Of a DNA stretch of 23,905 nucleotides, positions 15,394 to 23,169 are shown piece after piece. Source of the stretch: Nitrospira sp. GTDB lineage: Bacteria > Nitrospirota > Nitrospiria > Nitrospirales > Nitrospiraceae. The notes beneath the pieces were generated by a model. The model was not told the DNA's origin. It saw nothing but the letters and a program-made list of their open reading frames with translations, and did no database searches. How positions within the stretch are numbered: position 1 is the stretch's first letter; each line of letters begins with the position of its first letter. The stretch is taken from the NCBI GenBank assembly GCA_030456405.1, contig JAKDNQ010000010.1, positions 1-23,905 of the forward strand, given 5' to 3'. Position numbers and translations under genes: made by a program.

Positions 15394-16041
15394 CTACATT
15401 GACCGCTTGAACCGTTTCCTGGCGTTGAACAGCAGCCCGGCCAACCCACTTCCGAACAGCCAGGCTGCGGCGGGGAGGGGGACGGGGGTCAGTTGAAAAT
15501 TGCCGCCCAGATAGGCCGCGCCATCCGTGCCCGGATCGGTGAGGCCGGGAAATTCGAACGCGGCGCTCCCGAATGCTGAGTACCGCGCATCGATCACGTT
15601 CACACGAGGATCGACGGCGCCGTTGCCGCTAAAAAAAGAAGTTGCAAGTCCTTCCGCCAGATAGGAACCGACGATGTACTCGGTCCCGGGGGTTAAGAGT
15701 GTCGGCGCGATCGGAGCGAAGCGGAAGTGTCCGTCAAGGGCGGCCGCAGTGCCGCTCGGGACAGTCGTTTGGACGAGGGGATCTCCCCCAGTCGCCAACC
15801 ACAGACCGACTTGCGCGGTCACGGAGAGACCGTCTCGGTCGGAGTCGTATACGCCGAGCGATTCAACGGTCGATAGGCTGTTCACGGTGAATTTCCATCC
15901 AAGAGTCCAGGGCGAGCCGTCGAATTCGAAACCGATCTCGGTCAGATCGATCACGGCAGCTCGAGCCGGTGGTTCGGCGTATATCGAGAACCCCAGCATC
16001 ACAGCGAGATAGAGTGCACCGATAGAGCGTGTAACAATCAT
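15394..16041 (-). CDS. DUF4082-like VPLPA/PEP-CTERM sorted protein
   Basis: The 215-residue product starts after AGAAGGAG. It has a signal peptide (ALYLAVMLGFSIYA, cleavage near ARA). Residues about 32-165 match the DUF4082 pattern: WTLGWKFTVNSLSTVESLGVYD, VGLWLATGGDPLV and LTPGTEYIVGSYLA. The C-terminus is VPLPAAAWLFGSGL (187-200), a hydrophobic stretch and RKRFKR, the exosortase signal. There is no Cys. DUF4082 is a beta-sandwich-type domain of unknown role in surface proteins. It is 78 bp upstream of the di-haem peroxidase and probably in the same transcript. A long inverted repeat separates it from the gene before it. Confidence 0.85.
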   Translation of the reverse strand: MIVTRSIGALYLAVMLGFSIYAEPPARAAVIDLTEIGFEFDGSPWTLGWKFTVNSLSTVESLGVYDSDRDGLSVTAQVGLWLATGGDPLVQTTVPSGTAAALDGHFRFAPIAPTLLTPGTEYIVGSYLAEGLATSFFSGNGAVDPRVNVIDARYSAFGSAAFEFPGLTDPGTDGAAYLGGNFQLTPVPLPAAAWLFGSGLAGLLFNARKRFKRSM

Positions 16042-16092
16042 AGGGACTCCTTCTCTCTCTTCTGTCTCTCACCGTCACGCCAGTACACGCGA

Positions 16093-16141
16093 GAATCGGG
16101 TCGAGCCGGTGGAACTCCGATCAGTCGCTCGACCCGAATTC
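16093..16141. repeat. Long inverted repeat, possible terminator or mRNA processing hairpin
   Basis: GAATCGGGTCGAGC (16093-16106) pairs with GCTCGACCCGAATTC (16127-16141), with a 20-base loop. No T-tract follows on either strand, so an intrinsic terminator is doubtful; it could stabilise or attenuate the message between the two exosortase-substrate genes. Confidence 0.6.
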
Positions 16142-16164
16142 TGGTCACACGATGACGTCCAGTT

Positions 16165-16863
16165 CTACGCGTTCATCCGTCGCCGCGCGAGTCCGACAAG
16201 AGCGGTAAGTCCGCTGCCGAAGAGCCACAGGGCTGCGGGCACCGGTACAGGCGAAGTCGTGAGCGTCGCTGAAAAGCTGTGAGATCCGGTTTGGCCGAGA
16301 GGCGGGACAAACCCCGGATTGCCTCCGTACACGAGGGAGTACAGGCCTGGGGCGAGCTCCCACTGTTTGGAGACAAATGTCACTCCCGTTCCGGTGCCGG
16401 ACCCATCCGGTCCCCCCGCGTTGGCTATATGGTCCATATATGTCAGATTTGTCGCCCAGCTGATGTTGCCAATGTTATTGAAGGTATGATTGGGGCTATC
16501 CGAGTTGACGGTCTCCCATCCGCTATAGAGGCTGAAGGCGGGGGACAATTCACCGGTAGCGCCACGCGCAAGATGCAGGGTCAGCAGCGTGGATCCGCTG
16601 AGACCGGTCAGGTCAAGAGCGGTCCAATCAGATGTATGAGTCCAGCCTCTTTCCCCGGGAGGGTTTGCCGGCTCAGCCCAGCTTTTAGCCCCGACGAGCC
16701 CGGTATAAACTGCACTATCCGTCTCGCTCATTGTGACGCCCCATTCATAGGTAAGTCCCGTTGCTGGTCCCGGTGTAGTGACTGTCGCCGCGTGAGATGG
16801 CGCAGCGCCGGCCAACCACATTCCCATTGCGGCGATGGCGAATAACACTGTGCGTTTTGTCAT
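16165..16863 (-). CDS. VPLPA/PEP-CTERM sorted secreted protein, unknown domain
   Basis: The 232-residue product starts after AAGGAGGG. It has a signal peptide (VLFAIAAMGMWLAGAAPSHA) and a C-terminal exosortase signal VPVPAALWLFGSGL, hydrophobic stretch, ARRR. The body is rich in Thr, Gly, Ser and Trp, with no Cys. Strand-like segments such as LLTLHLARGATGELSPAFSL and PGLYSLVYGG, followed by SHSFSATLT, suggest a jelly-roll or pre-peptidase C-type sandwich like those seen in other PEP-CTERM proteins, but I cannot name the family. A copy of the six-copy motif lies 79 bp upstream, so this gene could head the transcript that continues to the FGE-like gene. Confidence 0.85.
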   Translation of the reverse strand: MTKRTVLFAIAAMGMWLAGAAPSHAATVTTPGPATGLTYEWGVTMSETDSAVYTGLVGAKSWAEPANPPGERGWTHTSDWTALDLTGLSGSTLLTLHLARGATGELSPAFSLYSGWETVNSDSPNHTFNNIGNISWATNLTYMDHIANAGGPDGSGTGTGVTFVSKQWELAPGLYSLVYGGNPGFVPPLGQTGSHSFSATLTTSPVPVPAALWLFGSGLTALVGLARRRMNA

Positions 16864-16941
16864 ATACCCTCCTTGCTAGATACATAGTCGTGAGTGTGGT
16901 TCCTCATGCTCGTATGATTAACAAAACCGGACAGGTGGGGC

Positions 16942-16988
16942 TACCGACTCATGCAACAATTACAACAGATGTGATGAAAAGATGTATG
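16942..16988 (-). promoter_or_regulatory. Six-copy upstream motif, copy C (with internal expansion)
   Basis: On the minus strand it reads TTTTCATCACATCTGTTG, then TAATTGTTGCATG, then AGTCGGT. Compared with the other copies, nine bases are added, apparently a partial duplication of the TTGCA half. Confidence 0.45.
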
Positions 16989-17120
16989 CGCGATGGGCGA
17001 GACGCGAGAGAACGCGAGGGTGGCAGGGGGAAACTCATCCTGGATGCGAGGCACGGCTGTTCTGCCTGTCCGGCCGATTCGAGAGGCGCGCCGGGGCCTA
17101 CGCCATCTGGGACACAAAAC

Positions 17121-17160
17121 GGGTTGAACGAAAGGATCTATTCAGATCCTCCGTTCACCC
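17121..17160 (-). terminator. Intrinsic terminator of the subtilase-like gene
   Basis: The inner stem AGGATCT/AGATCCT has loop ATTC; the outer stem is TGAACG/CGTTCA plus GGG/CCC. On the minus strand it is followed by GTTTTG. The stop codon of the gene (17155-17157) lies within the outer stem. No other feature except motif C is seen in 16864-17120. Confidence 0.7.
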
Positions 17161-18708
17161 CGCTTCATTGCCATGGGAATGGGCCCCCGTGACTGTGATC
17201 GACGCTGCCTTTCGGCGCCGCGCCATCGCCACAAGACCCGCCAAGCCGCTGCCGAAGAGCCAGATGGCAGCCGGAATCGGCACGGGGGCTGGAGATCCCT
17301 CCATGCGCCAGGCCAGCGCATAGTCCCATGAAGAATTGGCAGCGTTGCCCGCGGTCACCCTCAGTTCGTACCGATTGCCGCCCAACAGCTCCACCCAAAG
17401 ATTTTCCGTATTGTCCACTGTGCTGGACGACTGCGCCATGAGGGCATTGAGCGTGACGTCGTACAGCGAGAGATTCAGATTGTGCAGCGTCGTCGTGAAG
17501 GCGCTGTTGTTCGAAACGCCGACGTTCCAGACGAGGGACGAAAACAGCATGGCATTTTCCGGCGCGTTAAAAAAATAGGACGCGGTGCGGGGGCTGCCGT
17601 TGAGACCGCCGAAGGCGCCGGCATAATCGAACCCGAATCGACCGATGTCGCTCCCACCCTGCTGCAGGCTGTCCTGCTCTCCGCCTGCCACGATATGGTA
17701 GCTGTTCAAAATGTTCACCTGTCCGGCCCCGTAGCGGTCATCCAATCCATTAGCGGTCTGGTGCCCGGCGCTGCGATAGTCGGTGATGTTGGCGCTGGTA
17801 CTGCTGTTGAACGTTTCACGGTCTGCGCCGGCCATCAACGCCGCCTTCACGGTCTCCGATCGTTCAGCATTGTAGACGGCGCCGATCCCGGCTATGACCG
17901 TGGATCCCTTCGAGAGGGTCAGACCACCGTCGTGACCGGTTTGCGCGAGCACTGCGGCGGCGGCGGATACCACCGGCGTCGCAGCGCTCGTGGTGGATTC
18001 AGGCGCAACGAGATGGGGAGCGATCCGGATCGTTCCGTACAAGCTGTCTCCGGCGACGGCCACTGTAGTCTGCTGATGGATGCCATCGGTGCGACCGACG
18101 GCGATCACGTTGTAGGCACTGCCTAACAATGGCTGATCGCTGTTGCCATTAGCCAGCCCGGCGACCTGAACGTATTCGTTCAATTGGACCTGGCGGTCGA
18201 CGGTACGCAGAATCGTCCCGTTTTGCGCCGCCTGGTCGGCCGCACCGATCCAACTATGATTGGCAATGCGGCTGGCGCTGGTTGTAGCGGCGCCGATCAT
18301 CGGCCCCGCCGAAATGGACAAACTGTTCAGCCAGTCGGTGGCCTCGTAACTGTCGATCTGCGTCACACCCGAAGCGATTGAACGGCCATGACCGTAGAAT
18401 AGCCGGCCTACCTCTGTGGCATGGCCGGAGAAGCTACCAGATGGATTTCCATTGATCGCCGTGATCGACTTGCCGGCGAACTCGGCAACGGTCGGATCGG
18501 GCATGAAGATGGGAGCCGCCCCGCCGCTTGTATCGTTTGTCGGCGCTTCGACCTGCGTGACCTTGACGCCGGCTCCGGTCGGTGTTGCAGCGCCCAGCTC
18601 ATTCTGCAGGGCGGTATAACCGATGTCCGTGATCGTGCTCGCCACGGCGAGGGACGACAGGGATAGAGACAGGACCGCGGCGATCGCGCAGGCCGTTTTC
18701 TGCTTCAT
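17155..18708 (-). CDS. Subtilase-like (S8) VPLPA/PEP-CTERM sorted protein
   Basis: The 517-residue product starts 12 bases after AAGGAGGG and has a signal peptide (AIAAVLSLSLSSLAVAS). A degenerate subtilisin fold spans about residues 45-330. TGAGVKVTQVEA (44-55) sits where subtilases have GVxVAVIDTG, so the catalytic Asp is replaced by Glu 54. GHATEVGRLFYG contains His 96, LANGNSD (185-191) holds candidate oxyanion Asn residues, and TTSAATPVVSAAAAVLA (239-255) contains the likely nucleophile Ser 241. The C-terminus is VPIPAAIWLFGSGL, hydrophobic stretch, ARRRK, followed by an unusual 16-residue extension. Activity is uncertain because of the Glu. It has a motif copy 103 bp upstream and its own terminator, so it is probably monocistronic. 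Confidence 0.8.
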   Translation of the reverse strand: MKQKTACAIAAVLSLSLSSLAVASTITDIGYTALQNELGAATPTGAGVKVTQVEAPTNDTSGGAAPIFMPDPTVAEFAGKSITAINGNPSGSFSGHATEVGRLFYGHGRSIASGVTQIDSYEATDWLNSLSISAGPMIGAATTSASRIANHSWIGAADQAAQNGTILRTVDRQVQLNEYVQVAGLANGNSDQPLLGSAYNVIAVGRTDGIHQQTTVAVAGDSLYGTIRIAPHLVAPESTTSAATPVVSAAAAVLAQTGHDGGLTLSKGSTVIAGIGAVYNAERSETVKAALMAGADRETFNSSTSANITDYRSAGHQTANGLDDRYGAGQVNILNSYHIVAGGEQDSLQQGGSDIGRFGFDYAGAFGGLNGSPRTASYFFNAPENAMLFSSLVWNVGVSNNSAFTTTLHNLNLSLYDVTLNALMAQSSSTVDNTENLWVELLGGNRYELRVTAGNAANSSWDYALAWRMEGSPAPVPIPAAIWLFGSGLAGLVAMARRRKAASITVTGAHSHGNEAG

Positions 18709-18810
18709 GGCAATATATCCCTCCTTCTCTGAAATACAGATTGAACAGACATCCCGTACGTGATGCCTCTACATAATAACCAGGTGGCAGCGGGCGAGAC
18801 TACAGGAGGC

Positions 18811-18847
18811 TGCCGATGGTTGCACCAGATGTGACAGAAAGATTCAC
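18811..18847 (-). promoter_or_regulatory. Six-copy upstream motif, copy D
   Basis: On the minus strand it reads TTTCTGTCACATCTGGTGCA then CCATCGGC. It sits 103 bp before the subtilase-like gene, in the space shared with the divergent peroxidase gene. Confidence 0.5.
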
Positions 18848-18864
18848 GCTGGACGCGAGGTGTA

Positions 18865-18894
18865 TTGATTGTGTTGACTTTTCTCTCTTATAAC
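18865..18894 (+). promoter_or_regulatory. Possible sigma-70 promoter of the second peroxidase gene
   Basis: TTGATT (18865-18870) and TATAAC (18889-18894) are 18 bp apart, about 50 bp before the start codon at 18943. Confidence 0.3.
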
Positions 18895-18942
18895 GCGCTC
18901 TCACACCTGTTCACGGGGAATACATCATCACGAGAGAGGATT

Positions 18943-20964
18943 ATGACGAGCAAACACGTATCAATCGGTATTGTCATGCTGTTGGCTCTGTCTACGTCCA
19001 CCACCCAGGCAATGCCCGGTGACGGGACGATTCCCCGCGTGCCAAACCCGCCGCTGACAAGTGACCTGACGAACTTGCCGGGAGACCTGCGCGGAGTGGC
19101 GGCGCCGGGCCCCACCCCGGAAGCGCTGGCTGAGTTCGTGAAAAGTAAACAGGCGGCGATCGCATTGGGTAAGGCGTTATTCTGGGACATGCAGGTGGGC
19201 AGCGACGGAGTGCAGGCCTGCGCGAGCTGCCACTTTCGCGCCGGCGCTGACCCACGCTCCAAGAACCAGCTCTCGCCCGGCCTCAGGCACGCGCCGACCC
19301 CCGACCTCAACTTCAAGTGGGGCGGTTCGAACTACCAGCTCACTGGAGCAGAGTTCCCGCTCACCCGGCTTGCCATTGCCGGACAGCGTGGCGCCCTCGA
19401 CCAGGCCACCGACAGCAACGACTCGGTCAGCTCGCAGGGCGTGGCCTTTCTCGACAAGGGTCTTGACCCGCTGGGCTTCCAGGTGGGCCGGCTCAAGACC
19501 CGCAGGGTCGAGCCGCGCAACACCCCTTCCATGATCAACGCCGTGTTCAACCACCGTCAGTTGTGGGATGGTCGGGCCGAGAACATCTTTAACGGAGTCA
19601 ATCCACTGGGTACCCGTGACCCCGATGCGCGCGTGATAGCCTCGGTGAATGGCAGTCTGGTCGAGGTGCAGGTGGCGCTGGTGAACTCGAGTCTCGCCTC
19701 GCAGGCAGTAGGCCCGATCGTCGGCGAGCTGGAGATGGCAGCCCCGGGCCGAACCGCTCAAGACCTCGCGCGCGATCTCCGCAAGGGCAAGAAGGCGCGC
19801 CGTCTCGGCAAGCGTGTCCATGGCTCACGCCCGCTCCAACACCAACTCGTCGATCCATCCGACAGCGTGCTGGGTACGTTGAGCCGATATCCGGAGATGG
19901 GGCTCAGGGTGAAATCTTACGAAGAGATGGTGCAGGCAGCCTTCCAGGAGGCATACTGGCAGAGCGCTCAATTTGTGCAGGTGTCGGCTGACGGTACGGT
20001 GTCGATCGTCGAACGTGCCGATAGGGACTCAACGACCGACGAGTACACGCTGCTCCAGTACAACTTCGCGCTCTTCTTTGGCATCGCGGTGCAGCTCTAC
20101 GAGGCCACGCTGGTCTCCGACGACACTCCGTGGGACCGCTTCCGCCGCGACCACCCGGCCGCCACCGATCCGGCACTCAACCCTTGGACCAATGCCAACC
20201 CCAACCACATCAGCCGCTTTGCGCTCTTCGGCGCCCATCTGTTCAACGACCGGACCCGCGGGCCGAACAACCTGCGCTGCAGCAACTGCCACGAGAGCGC
20301 CGAGCTGACGGACGCCTCGGTCCGGCGGATTAATTCGGCAGCCAATGGCCCGGTGCGCAACCGCGACGGCAACGTGATCGACAAGGGTTTCAACAATATC
20401 GGCCTGCGGCCCACAAACGACGACCTGGGCGTGGGGGCGAGCGACGAATTCGGCCCGCTGTCACACAGCAAGCGCCTCTTCACGGATACGCTGCCGTCCA
20501 CCTTCGACGGAGCGGCGGTGAGTAAGGGCTTCGGTATTGAGGGCGCGTTTAAGATTCCTTCGCTGCGCAATGTTGCGCTGACCGCTCCGTATTTTCACAA
20601 CGGCGACACCCATTCGCTGCGCGAGGCGGTGCTGCTCTATAGCCGCGGGGGAAACGTGGCGCCGGTCACGCAGCGCGACGGGACGCCGATCGAGCCGCTC
20701 GGCGTAGCGAACCTGACTTCCGACGAGGCCGATGCGGTGGTGGCGTGGCTCGAGTCGCTCACAGACGAGCGGGTGCGCATCGCCAGCGCCCCGTTCGACC
20801 ATCCGCAACTGTTTGTGCCCAATGGCCACCGAGGTAACGAGAGCCAGGTCCAGCTCGACGCGCATGGTTTCGCAAAAGACGACATGCTGGAAATCCCGAT
20901 GACGGGCGCTGCCGGTGGCCCGCCCTTGCCCGGCTTCCTCGAAGGAGTGTTCGGACCTCACTGA
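18943..20964 (+). CDS. Large di-haem cytochrome c peroxidase/MauG-family protein, paralogue
   Basis: The start at 18943 follows GAGAGAGGA; a TTG-opened frame from 18865 would add 26 unlikely residues. The 673-residue product has a signal peptide (IGIVMLLALSTSTTQA) and two c-type haem motifs: CASCH at about 93-97 (after LFWDMQVGSDGVQA) and CSNCH at about 446-450. Conserved blocks shared with the paralogue at 13.4-15.3 kb include RRVEPRNTP, NAVFNHRQ, PSLRNVALTAPYFHNGD and SLTDERVRxAxAPFDHPQLFVPNG. It lies on the opposite strand from the exosortase-substrate cluster. Its third codon positions look more GC-rich than those of its neighbours, which may indicate transfer from another lineage, but I did not count them. 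A MITE follows 50 bp downstream. Confidence 0.88.
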   Translation: MTSKHVSIGIVMLLALSTSTTQAMPGDGTIPRVPNPPLTSDLTNLPGDLRGVAAPGPTPEALAEFVKSKQAAIALGKALFWDMQVGSDGVQACASCHFRAGADPRSKNQLSPGLRHAPTPDLNFKWGGSNYQLTGAEFPLTRLAIAGQRGALDQATDSNDSVSSQGVAFLDKGLDPLGFQVGRLKTRRVEPRNTPSMINAVFNHRQLWDGRAENIFNGVNPLGTRDPDARVIASVNGSLVEVQVALVNSSLASQAVGPIVGELEMAAPGRTAQDLARDLRKGKKARRLGKRVHGSRPLQHQLVDPSDSVLGTLSRYPEMGLRVKSYEEMVQAAFQEAYWQSAQFVQVSADGTVSIVERADRDSTTDEYTLLQYNFALFFGIAVQLYEATLVSDDTPWDRFRRDHPAATDPALNPWTNANPNHISRFALFGAHLFNDRTRGPNNLRCSNCHESAELTDASVRRINSAANGPVRNRDGNVIDKGFNNIGLRPTNDDLGVGASDEFGPLSHSKRLFTDTLPSTFDGAAVSKGFGIEGAFKIPSLRNVALTAPYFHNGDTHSLREAVLLYSRGGNVAPVTQRDGTPIEPLGVANLTSDEADAVVAWLESLTDERVRIASAPFDHPQLFVPNGHRGNESQVQLDAHGFAKDDMLEIPMTGAAGGPPLPGFLEGVFGPH

Positions 20965-21015
20965 GCACACAATCGGGCGCCGGTTCGCTCCACCTTCACC
21001 TCGCGCTCAATCCCG

Positions 21016-21250
21016 CTAGCCCGCATTATTCATGACGATTCGTCGCCCTTCGACAGGCTCAGGGTCCCGAGCACAGTCGAGGGACGAAATCGCGCAGTCG
21101 CATTGCGAGACGGGCATGCGGAGCCGCGAGGCCCCGAGGCGTACTTAAACAGTACGTCGAGGGAGCGAGTGGCGAGCCTGCCAGCCGAAGGCGCGTCGCA
21201 GCAGCGAATCCGCGATTGCAGCAGAAGTGCTCACGAATAATGCGGGCTAG
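21016..21250. mobile_element. MITE, copy 3
   Basis: CTAG at both ends (21016-21019 and 21247-21250) flanks terminal inverted repeats CCCGCATTATTCATGA on the left and, in reverse complement, CCCGCATTATTCGTGA on the right. The internal hairpin is CGTACT-TAAAC-AGTACG (21140-21156), in which the second base pair differs from the other copies but stays paired. It has no coding capacity. The remaining 155 bp up to the next gene show no supported feature. Confidence 0.8.
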
Positions 21251-21405
21251 AGTCCCTGGCCTGCGGGTTAGAACGACTCTTGGAACCTCTTAGACCCGGC
21301 GCGAGCCTTGCGCAAAAGGCGCGACGCGAGGTTTCGACGTTCGGGGTTCGAAATTTTCGAGCTGGCCGCCACCTTGGTCTTCGTCGAGGCGAACTGGAAC
21401 GCCGT

Positions 21406-21837
21406 CTATAATTTGACCCCGTTGGCTGTGCCAAGCGCGCCAAAGGCATTCTCCCACCGGCCGACGAAGGACTTCTTGTTGCGGTGCAATTGGAGATGGA
21501 ACGTGGAGACAAACGGACGACCGAACGGCGTGAAGTCCATCGTCAGTTCAGCGGAACAGTCCTCCTGGACGGTCGCCTCGCCGGTGAACTGGAGGCCGGT
21601 CAAGGGATTCCCCTGGTCATCCGTCAAGGAAAAGTCGCACGTGCCCTCGACCTTTCCATTTTCAATCGAGAATTTGCAGACACCGGTATGGGGATTCGCT
21701 TTCACTTCTGCCTGATACGAGACCCATTGACCTTTCAAATTCCGTTTCTGGCAACGCCCTTCCTCTTCGAAGAAGGCCTGAGCCTGGCTGCAGAGGATGA
21801 GTGAAACAACGGCGGTCGATAACAATAGACGTTTCAT
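21406..21837 (-). CDS. Small secreted four-Cys protein, paralogue 1
   Basis: The start at 21837 is chosen because AAGGAGCATCGTG precedes it and the signal peptide begins here (MKRLLLSTAVVSLILCSQAQA). The longer open frame upstream covers the regulatory region and is not real. The 143-residue product begins mature at FFEEEGRC and has four Cys outside the signal (GRCQ, GVCK, GTCD, EDCS), so two disulfides are likely. Strand-like stretches (GQWVSYQAEV, LTGLQFTGEATV, STFHLQLHR) suggest a small beta-barrel or sandwich. I do not recognise the family. The second copy, at 22655, is roughly three-quarters identical by eye and keeps all four Cys. The signal peptide and leader are more conserved than the mature part. 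Confidence 0.8.
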   Translation of the reverse strand: MKRLLLSTAVVSLILCSQAQAFFEEEGRCQKRNLKGQWVSYQAEVKANPHTGVCKFSIENGKVEGTCDFSLTDDQGNPLTGLQFTGEATVQEDCSAELTMDFTPFGRPFVSTFHLQLHRNKKSFVGRWENAFGALGTANGVKL

Positions 21838-21928
21838 CACGATGCTCCTTGTGAAGATTATGTTGCAGGGGTCGATTCTTCTACCGGCAGGAGTAGCAAA
21901 TCTGGCTTGGCATCGTCTGCCGATCGAT

Positions 21929-21964
21929 GCCGACGTTTGCAACAGATGTGACGGAAAATTCATG
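21929..21964 (-). promoter_or_regulatory. Six-copy upstream motif, copy E
   Basis: On the minus strand it reads TTTTCCGTCACATCTGTTGC then ACGTCGGC, about 92 bp before the four-Cys gene. The downstream spacer is nearly identical to that of copy F because gene and leader are duplicated together. Confidence 0.5.
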
Positions 21965-22244
21965 CGGAACGAGCGAGACAGGCGGGAAGGGCGGGGAAGG
22001 GCGAGGCCTTCAGCCTTTGGAGCCTGCCAGGCTTGCGCTTGTTGCATAAAGAACGGGCTGAACGAAGGGAAGCGTATGCGCCCTACGCGGGGCTGACCGG
22101 CGTCGCGCAAAGTCTAGACCGGGTGCGGAACAGCGCTTGACGGTATTTGGGGGGTGTGGCACTGTAGCGTTGGCGCAGGGGGCGAGCGGAAGAATTATTT
22201 CGACATCGGAATGTTAAAGATCGAATCCCTGATGGAGGTGTGAC
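21965..22244. other. Intergenic stretch without a supported gene
   Basis: I see no recognisable gene. GAACGGGCTGAACGAAGGG (22053-22071) resembles the left arm of the terminator at 17121 but has no matching right arm here, so it may be a decayed copy. Confidence 0.3.
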
Positions 22245-22571
22245 ATGGTGACGAAAGTGCTGGACCAGCATATCGAGATTACGCCCGGCATCGCTGGAGG
22301 AAAGCCGCGCATTGCCGGACACCGTATCACCGTAGAGAACATTGCGATCTGGCACGAACGGATGGGCAAGGGAGCGGATGAAATCGCCACCGAATACGAA
22401 CTGACGTTGGCAGACGTCTATGCTGCGCTCGCCTACTATTTCGACCACCGCCCTGAGATTGACCGAACTATCGAAGAAAGTGCGGCCTTCGTGGCAGCAT
22501 TGCGGCAGCGTAGCTCTTCCGTGCTCCAGCTGAAGATTCAGGAGCAGCTGCGCAATGAGACAGCCGATTAA
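22245..22571 (+). CDS. DUF433 antitoxin
   Basis: The 108-residue product starts after GGAGGTG. It has the DUF433 signature: HIEITPGIAGGKPRIAGHRI followed by TVENIAIWHERMGKGADEIA and LTLADVYAALAYYFDH, a winged-helix-like domain found as the antitoxin partner of DUF5615 PIN-like toxins. In such pairs the toxin start overlaps the antitoxin end; here an ATG at 22555 overlaps by 17 bp, but the toxin is only a stub. The C-terminal 40 residues beyond the domain are helical and polar. The gene is intact, so it is an orphan antitoxin. It sits between the two copies of the four-Cys gene on the opposite strand. Confidence 0.8.
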   Translation: MVTKVLDQHIEITPGIAGGKPRIAGHRITVENIAIWHERMGKGADEIATEYELTLADVYAALAYYFDHRPEIDRTIEESAAFVAALRQRSSSVLQLKIQEQLRNETAD

Positions 22572-22647
22572 GTTTTACGTCTGCGCCTGGAAGCCCGACG
22601 ATCATTCGAGCCGGCTGCCTCATAGTTCTTCGTCAAGGAGTATGTGA
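22555..22647 (+). pseudogene. Truncated toxin stub (DUF5615-like)
   Basis: ATG 22555 lies inside the end of the DUF433 gene. The frame begins MRQPIKFY, like the first strand of DUF5615 toxins (normally continuing LDEHV), but then runs into unrelated sequence and stops after 30 codons. The catalytic Asp that should follow FY is absent. The break lies about 45 bp before the edge of the duplicated four-Cys segment, so the duplication may have removed the toxin. The family call rests on position and the first eight residues only. Confidence 0.5.
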
Positions 22648-22654
22648 ACGCCGG

Positions 22655-23077
22655 CTATAGTTTGACCCCGTTGGTCACGCCGCCTGCTCCACTGTCACTC
22701 TCCCACCGGCCGACCCAAGACTTCTTGTTGCGGTGCAACTGGAGATGGTACGTGGAGACAAATGGACGGCCGAACGGCGTGAAGTCCGTCGTCAGTTCCA
22801 CGGAGCAGTCGTCCTTGATCGTCGCCTCACCGACAAATTGGAGATCGGTTACTGGATTCCCAGGAAAGAAGAAATCGCACTTGCCCTCAACCTTCCCCTT
22901 GTCAATGTCGAATTTGCAGATGCCGGTATGGGGATTCTTGAGAAATTCCCCCTGATACGAGACCCACTGACCGTTAAGATGCCGTTTCTGGCAACGGCCT
23001 TCCTCTTCGAAGAAGGCCTGAGCCTGGCTGCAGAGGATGAGCGAAACAACGGCGGTCGATAACAATAGACGTTTCAT
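22655..23077 (-). CDS. Small secreted four-Cys protein, paralogue 2
   Basis: The start at 23077 follows AAGGAGCATCGTG, as in the first copy. The 140-residue product has the same signal peptide, MKRLLLSTAVVSLILCSQAQA, and the mature start FFEEEGRC. The four Cys (GRCQ, GICK, GKCD, DDCS) and the block TDFTPFGRPFVST are kept, with substitutions concentrated in the middle (GEFLKNPHTG, FFFPGNP) and a three-residue deletion there. Both frames are intact, with many changes that keep the reading frame, which suggests both are selected. Its own copy of the six-copy motif (F) lies about 93 bp upstream. The function is unknown. Confidence 0.8.
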   Translation of the reverse strand: MKRLLLSTAVVSLILCSQAQAFFEEEGRCQKRHLNGQWVSYQGEFLKNPHTGICKFDIDKGKVEGKCDFFFPGNPVTDLQFVGEATIKDDCSVELTTDFTPFGRPFVSTYHLQLHRNKKSWVGRWESDSGAGGVTNGVKL

Positions 23078-23169
23078 CACGATGCTCCTTCTGAAGATTG
23101 TGTTGCAGAGGTCGATTCTTCCACCTGCAGGAGTAGCAAATCTGGCTTGGCATCGTCTGCCGATCGATG

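Larger units (their letters stand above)
21378..21964 (-). repeat. Segmental duplication, unit 1
   Basis: The gene at 21406-21837, its leader and motif copy E are closely repeated at 22627-23200. Downstream similarity continues about 28 bp past the stop codon (TCTTCGTC, AACGCCG, CTATA). Confidence 0.8.
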
